The notes beneath the pieces are model-generated. The model was not told where the DNA came from, searched no databases, and saw only the letters and a program-made list of their open reading frames with translations. Of a DNA stretch of 54,756 nt, positions 1 through 9,260 are shown piece after piece. A program made the position numbers and the translations under genes. The stretch's first letter is position 1, and every line of letters starts with the position of its first letter. Source of the stretch: Smittium mucronatum (Eukaryota; Kickxellomycota; Harpellomycetes; Harpellales; Legeriomycetaceae); assembly GCA_001953115.1 (NCBI GenBank), contig LSSL01002610.1, forward strand, positions 1-54,756, read 5' to 3'.

Positions 1-377
1 CAATATCACTGCACAAAAATTGCTACTTTTTCTGCACGAAAGGGATTTTTTATTTACCTCTTAAATTGGTAGCTGATGCTATTTATGATATAAATAATTC
101 TAAATAAATATTCGTTTTTTTGAATTTTAATAAAAGGATCTGAACCGATTTTTGGCTTTATGCACGTTTGTAGCCTCCGTTGTATGTGAAATTTTAAGTA
201 TGATGGCTCCCGAAAGGGTTAAAGAAATTAGTGGTTGTTTTCAACTTATAATTAATCCATCCAAGTTTTTTTATATAAGATTACTGGATATCCCCTATGA
301 GTGAAATACCTTGTCGTGGTTTAGGGGCTTAATAGTGTATTTTTCGAAATACTCTAAACTAAAATGTCACACAGCGT
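1..377. other. No gene recognised; AT-rich
   Basis: No supported coding region, RNA gene or repeat was found here. A short quasi-palindrome (GTATTTTTCGAAATAC) lies near 339-354. The segment ends where the repeat shared with the other window end begins. Confidence 0.5.
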
Positions 378-820
378 TGTACTATTATTGGCTGGGAGTA
401 GCTGATACATTGCACAGCTATTCAGAGGACAGTGATTCCAGAGGAGGTCCATCTTGAATCATGAGTATTGATCGTTTAGCAAAACTGAGACATAGTCTAG
501 TGCACAAGTCCAGCGTTCGACAGTCAGACGGATCTCAGCGTCTAACAGCTATTTGTAAGAAAGCCATGTTGATCAAACCCACGATTGGGTAGGAGCCTAA
601 TTTTATTTGCCCTGTTAGGACTAGTATCTGAATAGGAGCTCATTAGCTTCTATGAACTATTTTTCAATGACAAAGAGTTTAATTATTGAATGATTGTAAC
701 CTCAGTCATACACCTAATTGAAGCAATGCCAGGAAGGGGTCTTTTGGTTAGTAGATTGCATTCTTTTTCGTTAGGTTTGCAGCCTGTAGCCCCGCAGAAG
801 AGTCTATTGTAGTTAGGGCA
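378..820 (+). repeat. Left copy of a ~440-bp repeat, inverted at the window's right end
   Basis: This segment aligns end to end with the reverse complement of about 54316-54756. Identity is high overall and perfect over 73 nt (485-557 against 54586-54658). Outside that block the copies differ by substitutions and small indels. Short open stretches are visible, for example one reading LRHSLVHKSSVRQSDGSQRL, but frameshifts and stops break all frames. This suggests a decayed coding part of a mobile element. A DIRS gag-like origin is only a guess. Dispersed repeats at both window ends would also fit an assembly contig that stops at repeats. Confidence 0.8.
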
Positions 821-1449
821 ATATAATTTTATATAAATCTTTTTCTTTTTTTCATATTTTTTTAGTATGGTTTTTAATACGTTATCTTACAAGAAAATTC
901 CTAAATATATAAAAAAGAGTGAAATTTCAGTGGCTTCAAGGCCTTTAGTATACTACCAATTGAAATAAATTTTACTTTTTATAAGCTTGGTAAATGGTTG
1001 GATACTATTAAGATTTACTTTTTTTCATAATTATTTTAAAAAATATACAAGTTTTATCTGTCAAAATGTTATTTATATAAGATTTCAGGATAAATATATA
1101 AATTATTGTATGAAAACAGTAATGATACTATTTCCAATACACACTCAGAGTATTTCTGTATTTTCTTGAAGTGTTAACAGCTGAGATATCGAAAAATAAT
1201 CAGCTCAGGGAGTCATATCTTAGATTTTTACACGATTTTTACTATTTTCATAGTTATCAGCAACTTTTTCGGTTTCTGAACTACTTGAACTATATAAAAC
1301 ATTTTATTTTACTTTAGGCAGCGTTATTGGTTGTTAAATTACAAGTATTTGTGGTATAGTGCACTATGGAGCATTTTTTTGTCTTTCCAGAACAATCTGA
1401 AGTAGGTTTCTGCTTTTTTTTAAAGTTTAGAAGCAAAAAATAGGACACA
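821..1449. other. Unassigned AT-rich DNA between two repeats
   Basis: No intact gene is visible. The open stretch at 987-1169 (+) is short, AT-driven and lacks recognisable motifs. The segment lies 3' of the minus-strand DIRS relic, where a tyrosine recombinase would be expected, but I could not find recombinase motifs here. Confidence 0.4.
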
Positions 1450-3450
1450 ATGTAGTCCGTGAAGCGAGCTTATTGCGAATAAGTTTCCCAAGACAGCAAA
1501 TATATTATCTGAAAATCCAGACTACTGCTAGCGTCCTATCTATTCAATACTGATCGAAAATATACCTGTTTTGGTCTGATGTTTGTTTCCAGATAGTACT
1601 TCTGAAATTTCTCTGAAATTTCAATTGGTTTGGGTTATGTTGTTCCCCAAAACTTCTTCATGAACCCTAGAGATTTAGTGTTGTCTGAATGTATAGAGAT
1701 GCTTTTTTTATTCACCAATTTGATTTGGAGAGCTTATAACTGAGTCTTGAGTTTCTTAACATTGATATTCATCAATGCCCCCGACAAAGTTTATAATCGC
1801 AAGCGTCTTCAGTAAACCACTACTGTTCCCCTGATAGAGTTCCTGGAGTCTGTGAACATCACCAGCTCCGGATTGTCGGGGTAATAAAAGATTATTTTAC
1901 GCTTAAAAGTGTTTCTTCTAGAAATAATATATTCTAGATAGCTGGGTCAATTAGAAAGACATAAGAGATCAATGATTTCTTATTTTTAATGGGAAAATTA
2001 TTCAATTTTACTAAGTGTGGTATAATTAACTTTCTCTTAAGCAAAGATATCGACACCGCTTTTGCTTTGCAAATAAATCTCTAATAACCCCAAAGTTTTC
2101 ATTCCGGAGTTCCATAATTTTCTGGCCCCCTATGTAAACCCCTGATCTTGAATAAGTTTAAATTAGATTACATGTCCTGGGTTTTGATCGAAATTTATAA
2201 ACGTATTATTTATACTTTTAGCATACTGATTCCTTGTATTTGTTGAATAAGAAAAAGAGCTAAGGGTTTGAATAAAACAAGGCATTATTTGTTGTGCACA
2301 TTTTCTTGTTACCTTGTAGTATGGCAATTAACTTTCAATTAAAATGACGACTTCTGTAGCCAATTATACAGTATTAGCTTAATTTTAAAATTCAGTTAAA
2401 TATCTAATAAAGTTGATTTTTTCTTTATTATATTTGAAAAGCAGGGTGGTTCCTATTTGGGATTCCATCACCCGTATATATGCTTATAAATATCTAATAG
2501 CCACTAAATATAAAATAAAACTAATTCAGTTGTTATTTTTGGATCTCCGAAATACGTATAAACAGGCAAGAGTCACTTCTACGAAATTTGAAATCCATTC
2601 CTGTCTTTTGTTTATTTAAACCTGGAGATTCGCGAGGACTTATTATTTACAAGACATTCTCCAAGGATGAGAAGTTTGTCCATTTATGAATAAATTCACA
2701 TTATATTGGCTCTTAACATTCCAAATATTTCAGTGGTATCTTAGCAAGTTTCGGATTACAAGTTGAAGTCCAGAAAGAAATTATCCTAAACCAAATAGAT
2801 ATGAAATTTCATTGAAACAAGGCACCTTTTCATCACTTCTTGAAAACCAGAATTTCATTGATTCTTCTTGTAGATCCAGAGAGATAATAAAATAATTTCT
2901 TTTTATCATGTAACATTTTGAAATTCTGGTCCTCTAAGTTGAGTTGAATTTTCTTAGCTCTAAACAAATTTTTAGGCAACGGCCCTTCTTTTTTGTGGTC
3001 AATTTTTGACATTATAAGCCCAAGTTCTATGACGAAGCTCAATTATCAGGCCATTCTTTAATTTTGTTGATGCTTTTCCACCATACCTTACTCAGTACAA
3101 CAGTTAAATTATTCAAAAATTGTGGTAATTTTGATGCCAATGGAGAACCTTTCTGAGTATTTTAAGCCAGAAGGTCCAATTTTTTTTATTTATTCTTCAT
3201 TTTTAAATAAATTAAAAGAAAAAATAACGTTATTCTTTTCACTTTTAGATTTTCAGATATCTTAATTTCTGTATTATGGAGTTTATTTTCACTAGGAGTT
3301 TGTTCTTGAATGGGGGTTTTAATCATTCCGTCATTATGCTCCAAATCACCTCTGCCCATGAAATTATCTGGGGCCAGCTTGGTGGCAGTGAGACTCCATC
3401 TAACTGAGTAGCGGTTCACAATTCCGTCCTATTGGAATCATATTGCTCGT
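1450..3450 (-). mobile_element. DIRS-like retrotransposon relic A (reverse transcriptase and RNase H remnants)
   Basis: Minus-strand translation shows broken blocks in DIRS pol order. Near 2800-2960 there are reverse transcriptase pieces: a block containing NLEDQNFKM, and in another frame a palm-A-like SLDLQEE. Near 2020-2080 there is a block resembling the TLRKLASFIGKAQ segment that precedes DIRS RNase H. RNase H pieces follow: ELVMFTDS near 1840-1875, and SISIHSDNTKSL followed by FMKKFWGT near 1650-1704. Frames shift repeatedly and stops are frequent, so the element is dead. Terminal repeats were not found and the boundaries are approximate. Assignment relies on similarity to the same segments of the better preserved element at 6493-9260. 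Confidence 0.6.
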
Positions 3451-4789
3451 TCCATTCCCAAAAAAAATAAATTGCTATTTTGGTGACGGCTATTTGGGGT
3501 TGAGGAGCTATCAGCCAAGGTTTTTTGCAGGGTAAAAACATTACAGCTGGTAACATTTTATGAGTTAAAAACTTCTGGGTTTTAGAAAAGGAATGAGTAT
3601 CCTTCTTCCAGATCATAGTTTTTTTTTTTCGAGCGGATAGTCAAACTTTCTGACCCATCAGTGGCTTTGCGCTTGAATTTTTTATCGAATAAAATCGCTC
3701 AATTAGATCCATACTCTTGTGGAAGTTGTATATTATATTCAAGATTATCGAGGTTTCTATTTCAGCTAGCAGAAAAAAATAATTTGAGAAAGAAATATCA
3801 GGGTCTTCGTTTATTACAAAACTTATTTCCCCTTAATATTCATATGAAAATGATAATCGATAGTCCTAAAATTTTGGATATTTTGGTATGAATCGTGTTA
3901 AATTATTGTCCAATTTTGTCACAGCAGAATAAGATGAATCGTTCTTCAAAGGAGAAACGAGGTTTATATAAAAATCTTGGAGTGTGTATAAAACACGCTA
4001 TTGTATTCCTCTTTAGACAGAAGCTTTTTGAAGAATTATCCTCAATAGACGGAGACGCTACAATAGTTCCGGACAGACAGAAAGTTTGATAGAGGGGATT
4101 CTAGTCCTGAAAAATGGATCCTAATACTAAAGTTAAAGCTTCCTTCCAATTATCGATCAAGCTACTGATGCATTAAATACAGTTAAATTGTATTTTTTTT
4201 CTTAAGTAATCATAGTTTTTTAAAAAAATATTATATGTTTTAATATTTTGAAAGAAGAAAATGTTTTATGTTCGCGGCGTACCTTTTAGAAATTTAAACG
4301 ATTAGGGATCTTTAAGGTTTACCTCTTAGTTTATATCATAAAAAAAATTACATTTTATTTACCATTATTTTATTTGACTATATTTATTATTTAGATTAGT
4401 CCAATAAGATGGTAGCATTTAATATATACCCCATTCAATTTATAATTTAAAAAACATTTAAAAATTGGAGGATGATTAGTTTTGAGGTAATATATATTAA
4501 TATATAATTAAAACGACTAATAAACATTTACTAAAAAATTTCAAATTTTTTAAAATCGTTTTTTGGTTAAAATTCGTAAAATTATTATATGATAAAAAAA
4601 AATATTTGAATAGCAAAGTACTCATTTTTAATATATTATTATCTTTTGAACATGACAAAGATCTGGGGTGAGAGTGGTGAGCATGTAGTATGAACTAATA
4701 TTGAAATACTAATTTTCCATATCAAAATATAATAAATATAAATTATAGTATATTACTGGCTCACATTTTTTGAACCAATTTTTTTTATG
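3451..4789. other. Unassigned AT-rich DNA with two short open stretches
   Basis: Open stretches occur at 3661-3891 and 3895-4089 (+). Their composition is less biased than random AT-rich DNA, for example a Cys-bearing YSCGSCILYS segment. I recognise no family and see no start or splice context, so they may be further mobile-element debris. From 4190 onward the sequence is dominated by A/T runs. Confidence 0.35.
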
Positions 4790-4794
4790 GAAAA

Positions 4795-4990
4795 TTTATT
4801 TTAAAGTTTATAAAAAGTTATAAAAACGTTTTTAAAAAAAATAAAAAAAAGCGAAATTTTTTCAAAATTTTTTGTCACCCAACCCCCCGTTGTCGATCTA
4901 GCAGCTCCATACCTCGATGACATTGGTTCGTACATTTTTCGAACCCAGATTTGTTATTATTTCATCAAATTTTGTACTTGTAGTCCCATT
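4795..4990 (-). repeat. LINE 3'-end fragment, minus strand
   Basis: The reverse complement carries the same arrangement as 33185-33440 and 39489-39745: GGAGCTGCTAGA, then a G-rich stretch ending GTTGGGT, then a long T/A-rich tail. The LINE open reading frame itself is absent beside it, so this looks like a strongly 5'-truncated, decayed insertion. Boundaries are approximate. Confidence 0.5.
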
Positions 4991-6492
4991 TAATCTGTAT
5001 TATTTTTATGATATCTAGACGATTGATCAGCTATCGCGCGTGACCGCATCCTCGCACGATATTTCTGGCTCAATTGCAAAAACATAGGTTAAAAATCTTA
5101 CTTTATATATACTAGGTAGATTCAAAATATCAGATATAGTATTTATTAAATTTATGACTCTCTAAAATGCGATCTTTTTATAAGAATTTATGAAATTTCT
5201 AATAAATAGATGTGTATAATCCAGATTTCTTATGACAAATTCCTTCAAAAATATCTCTATCAAACCCAATTAATTTTTTTAATATGCGTTTACTAGGCAT
5301 AATTCTACTTTTTATTATAAATTTATCTCAAATTTCTTATTTATTAAATAATCCGATCTCTATTCATTGAAAACAACAACTATACATATCACTAAATGGC
5401 ATTTAGATATTTTTAAATAGCAATAACTTCGATTAACATAGCTGTGGCGCATGAAACCACTAAAGAAAAATAACCTGTAAAAAAAATCTGTTAATTTTAT
5501 TTATTGAGGCTCTTTTTTGGTACCCAAGAGATAAAATGGTTTATAAAAGGTAAATTTTAAATTCTAGAAAATAGATTAAGATTTTTGTTTTAGTATATAA
5601 GAGAATATATTAACGGGATTTAATTTTGGCAGTTGATGCCATCTTTTTGTCTGAAATCAAATCAACTATCGCAGATCTATGATTTAAAAGCTCTGAAACT
5701 ATTCACCATAATAGAGTATTTTCTCCTAATAAAAAACCAGCCATATCTCATAATGTTATATATTCTGTTTTATTTGGATTATATTTTCATTTGATGGCCT
5801 TTGTATTGATAGGATAGTAAGCGTCTTTTAAACAAAATAATCTGCTTCTTCAAATAATTACACCAATAGAGTGCTCAACTGAGCCTTGTTTTTTTAACGG
5901 GCGCCACCTATACTCTATGCTACTTCGATCCATGATTTTTTTTTCATCAACCGTTTTTTTTTACTTTTCGGGCCAGGTATCATCATTTTTACTATAATGT
6001 GAAATGGGAGCTTTTGAGAAATTTTAATAAGGTCCAGAAATCACATCTCAGGTTTCCAAAACTGAGTGATTAGATTCTGAATAATTTTCTTTCTCCTCAC
6101 TTTTTGAATGAAATTTTCAAGAATTTTCCATGAAAGGCAGGCAGAACTGCTTTTTGACTCCCTCCATAATTGGTACAGCACATTTTGTGCCACTGAGTTA
6201 AGGTTTTTGTACAAAAAAAATAGTGAGTCAGTCGTTTATTCATCTTTCTATATATATATATAAATTAACGTGGTTCTCAATCCATTTATAAATAAATAAG
6301 CACCGTCTTGCTCAAACTAAATTCTATAATGGAAAAAACTGAAAAATTTTCTCAGAAAATTGAAAAAAATAAGAAAAATATAGATATATATATTTTTTTG
6401 GCTAAGAAAAAAACATAATTAATAAATATTTTTATATTTTTAAAAAAATAAGAAATATTGTCAAGCAGAAATTCAAAGGAGCGATCCCCAAG
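4991..6492. other. Unassigned AT-rich DNA with protein-like minus-strand debris
   Basis: No intact gene is present. On the minus strand around 5640-5950 several neighbouring short open pieces in different frames have a protein-like composition, for example DRSSIEYRWRPLKKQ. This suggests another broken coding sequence, perhaps retroelement gag or pol, but no diagnostic motif identifies it. A short (TA)n run lies near 6250-6262. Confidence 0.35.
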
Positions 6493-6655
6493 GTAAAGAT
6501 TAAATTATACTTCAGGGGGTGGTCATATTAGGCGTTACCACCTTTTATGTATAACACAATCGAACTTCCAAACCCAATAAAATTATACTAAGAAAAATAA
6601 AGTAAACATTTTTTTTTGCTATGATAATGAAAGTACGGTATTATGATGTCCTTAC
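6493..6655 (+). repeat. DIRS element B, left inverted terminal repeat
   Basis: It begins GTAAAGATTAAATTATAC and includes GGTGGTCATATTAGG, CACAATCGAACTTCC and GAAAGTACGGTATTATG. The reverse complement of 9095-9260 carries the same blocks in the same order with substitutions and small indels. The inner edge is approximate. Confidence 0.8.
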
Positions 6656-6714
6656 CTTCTTTTCTTTTACAGAGGTACTCAAAAAGCCAAATAAATAGAT
6701 TTTCTATATTTTAA

Positions 6715-6921
6715 ATGGGCACGGACAAATGGAATACGAATTACAGTCTAGCTGAACGACCTCCTGATAATAGGAGAGTCAAAGAAGTTATACCTAGAGG
6801 ATACAGAGAGGCTGTAGTCCAAGCTAATATAACTTGGTTACAATATCAAGTTGGAGAAGTCATTAACTATCCCAACACAATCGATAACTCATTTGAGCAT
6901 GATAAACAAACCGAGAGATAA
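6715..6921 (+). pseudogene. ORF1/gag-like start of DIRS element B (68 codons)
   Basis: This open frame begins 60 nt inside the left terminal repeat and encodes a charged 68-residue peptide starting MGTDKWNTNY. Its position matches ORF1 (gag-like) of DIRS elements. It is far shorter than a complete DIRS gag, and the sequence passes directly into RNase H-type coding, so it appears to be the N-terminal stub left by an internal deletion. No sequence motif proves the gag identity; only position supports it. Confidence 0.4.
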
Positions 6922-6959
6922 TTCACTCAAAGTTCCTCCAACCAAGGTCAGATAATTCT

Positions 6960-7560
6960 GCAGAGAAGATTCGAAATTACTGAGGGCTGGCAAGACGACA
7001 TTGAAATGTCTAGCTAGTTTCATTGGGAAAGCCCAAGCGATGTCGGTCGCCCTTTTGACTGGCAGTTTAATGCTAAGAAGGCTGCTAGAACTGAAGAAAC
7101 AATTTCTACAGAATGAGAAGTCTTGGAAATCAACAGTGGTACTTTCCGATGCAGCTATCCAGAATATACTTTTTTGGAAACTTCAACTAACGTCTTGTAA
7201 TGCACAGTCATTCCTACCGGAAAATCCAGAGATGTGAGTCTTTACCAATTCCAGCAACACGGCTTGGGGGATAATTTTTGACTCTTGCCTCTATTCAGGC
7301 TTGTGGAATCCTTACCAAGAATCAATGCATATCAACACCAAGGGACTTTTGATTTATTATATGCACTCCGGCTCCGAAATTTTGTTGGTCACTAGGTCTT
7401 AATATATTACTACAATAACTCAATGTTAGCATACGTGAGGAATTTTGGGGGTACAATCTTTTCCAAATTACTAGAGATTTCGTAGAAGATCTGGGTCTAT
7501 TTTCTTGTGACGAAAAACAGATCCAAAGTTACATAAATACCGTCAGAGAAGAATCCGGCC
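6960..7560 (+). pseudogene. DIRS-type reverse transcriptase tail and RNase H remnant
   Basis: The reading begins with LKCLASFIGKAQAMSVALL, the segment linking reverse transcriptase and RNase H in DIRS pol proteins. Frame is kept through about 7237 (LSDAAIQN, then SFLPENPEM). Past a stop follow VFTNSSNTAWGIIFD, where an Asp of the usual FTDAS box reads Asn, then SGLWNP and SMHINTK. Later pieces up to about 7560 are scattered in other frames. The upstream reverse transcriptase palm with its DD motif is absent. RNase H would remove the RNA strand of the RNA:DNA hybrid during retrotransposition; this copy cannot be functional. Confidence 0.7.
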
Positions 7561-7899
7561 GACGCCTCAAGTCCGTTTACAGCACAAAAAAGATGATCCT
7601 ATCATTCCAAGAATATGCAGCAATAGTATCGCTATATTGGAATCAATGGCGCGGATCTATTATCAATGCAGGAAAAAAAGAAAGTGGAGTCGTACTACAG
7701 CTATAATCTGGATATCAAGGCGGTAGACCAGAACTTCCTAACATTCAAATGGTCCATATAGAATAAACCTTACTGCTTCCCACCGTGGGATATAATTCTA
7801 CAATCAATATATAAGGTTTCAGAGAACGCTTAACACTGAATTTAGTAACTCTGCTGTGGAAGATAGAAATTTGTCTCACGTACCTACAGAAACTATCTT

Positions 7900-8990
7900 T
7901 CAAGAAAAATTACTACTACAGGTGACATCTGTAGTACCAGACCCGAGAAACGTAAAAAATCCGTTATCGAAGAACAAGTATTGGTGCCTGATAGCATGGA
8001 TAATCAGTGGTACATCCTAAAAGCGCAAGGTCTGAGCTTTACAATCATTGGCCTTATCGTTATCAACGATCGTGAAATCAAAACGCGGTCGAGATATCAC
8101 TCTATCCAGCATCAGTTTTTTAGCTGGAATATAAGCAGCAATCTATAATTACCAATTCAGGAAAACCACGATGTTAAATTTTTGGTTTACTTATTTATTT
8201 CTAAGAAGCTGAGCGTGAATACTATTAAATTTTACAATTCAGAAATATTTTTTCTAGTAACAAAGCCGAGCCAGATAGATAATTCCAATTTTCTCAAGGA
8301 ATTTTTAAGTGCCATTGAAAAAACTGAAATTAAATCTTTCGTTGAACCAGCGATAAAAATTTTCCTGATAATATCAGCATTAAACAAATGGGGAGACATA
8401 GGGAGTTTTTACATGCAAAATCTGACGACCAAAACATGTTTGCTGCTAGAGATATGAGGATCTCTGAATGCAAGCGACATACACCAAATTGATGATGCTA
8501 GGAATATAGTGATAAATGTGTCTCTGGATTTGATGATTTTAGATCCTAAAAAAAAACGAAACGGAAAACCTATAGAGCGCCACTGAGGCATAAACAGTCT
8601 TCTGAGCCCAATATTGTGCCCGAAAATAGCATATAAATTCTACAAAGATAAAGCTGGGGTAAAATTGTGCCCAAAAACCCACTCCAATAATAGTAGCATT
8701 GTATATAACCATATATTCATAAATTTTAATAATCGTGGCAAGCAGCTATTTATCAAAAACATAACAAGGTATGTTCATGCATTATCAGGGTTGATAATGA
8801 GACCTCCAAACACATCGATATCTAAAATAAGAGAAATAGGGGTGAAATTAACGGAAAATTCGGTTATTCCTGCTGATAACATCGTATCATCAGATTTGTG
8901 GTCTAATTAAGCGATGTTTGTTTCTTATATCAACCAAATCTCAGTACACAGTCTAATATCACTGAATCAGTACTACCTCTGGATCAAATT
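7900..8990 (+). pseudogene. DIRS tyrosine recombinase remnant
   Basis: The longest continuous piece is 8182-8457, containing SKKLSVNTIKFYNSEIF and FLKEFLSAIEKTEIKSFVEP. It resembles the core-binding part of DIRS tyrosine recombinases, the enzymes thought to integrate the circular DNA intermediate in place of a DDE integrase. Catalytic positions are damaged: the box usually reading LRASDI has LNASDI at about 8464-8481, so its Arg is Asn, and a stop precedes it. The last block (8614-8910) ends IVSSDLWSN where DIRS proteins have a His-containing VSHAFWSN-type box, followed at once by a stop. It is therefore catalytically dead. Confidence 0.65.
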
Positions 8991-9016
8991 AATATGACCA
9001 GAAAATGAAGTATATT

Positions 9017-9058
9017 GTAAGATTAATCAATATTATACTAAGAGGTGGTCATATTAAG
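9017..9058 (+). repeat. DIRS element B, internal complementary region
   Basis: GTAAGATTAATCAATATTAT followed by ACTAAGAGGTGGTCATATTAAG repeats the start of the left terminal repeat in direct orientation. It is the near-perfect reverse complement of the element's right end (9219-9260). In DIRS elements such a region is proposed to align the two termini while a circular intermediate forms. Confidence 0.75.
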
Positions 9059-9094
9059 TCGCTCCCACCCGTTCATATTTATCTTTGCAAAAGA

Positions 9095-9260
9095 TCAAAA
9101 AGATACCATAATACCGTACTTTCAGTATAATAGAAAAAAAATATTTGCTTTGTCTTATGTGGTATAATTTTATTGGCTTTAGAACTTCGATTGTGCTATT
9201 CAATAAAAGATAGTAATACTTAATATGGTCACCCCTTCGTATAATATTGATTAATCTTAC
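9095..9260 (-). repeat. DIRS element B, right inverted terminal repeat
   Basis: The reverse complement begins GTAAGATTAATCAATATTAT and contains CACAATCGAAGTTC and GAAAGTACGGTATTATG, parallel to the left repeat at 6493-6655. The outermost 42 nt also pair with the internal complementary region at 9017-9058. Confidence 0.8.

Larger units (their letters stand above)
6493..9260 (+). mobile_element. DIRS-like retrotransposon B, internally deleted and degenerate
   Basis: The element is bounded by inverted terminal repeats (about 6493-6655 and 9095-9260) and contains, in DIRS order, a short ORF1-like start (6715-6921), the end of the reverse transcriptase plus RNase H (about 6960-7560) and a tyrosine recombinase (about 7900-8990). 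A third copy of the terminal motif sits just inside the right repeat (9017-9058), as expected of a DIRS internal complementary region. The catalytic reverse transcriptase domain is missing between ORF1 and RNase H, and stops and frameshifts interrupt every domain. At 2.77 kb it is well short of a full DIRS element, which is usually about 5-6 kb. Confidence 0.8.

Noticed and set aside
9017..9260. Bacterial-style terminator or CRISPR-like repeat
   Set aside because: The palindrome belongs to the DIRS terminal architecture. There is no repeat-spacer periodicity and the window is eukaryotic.
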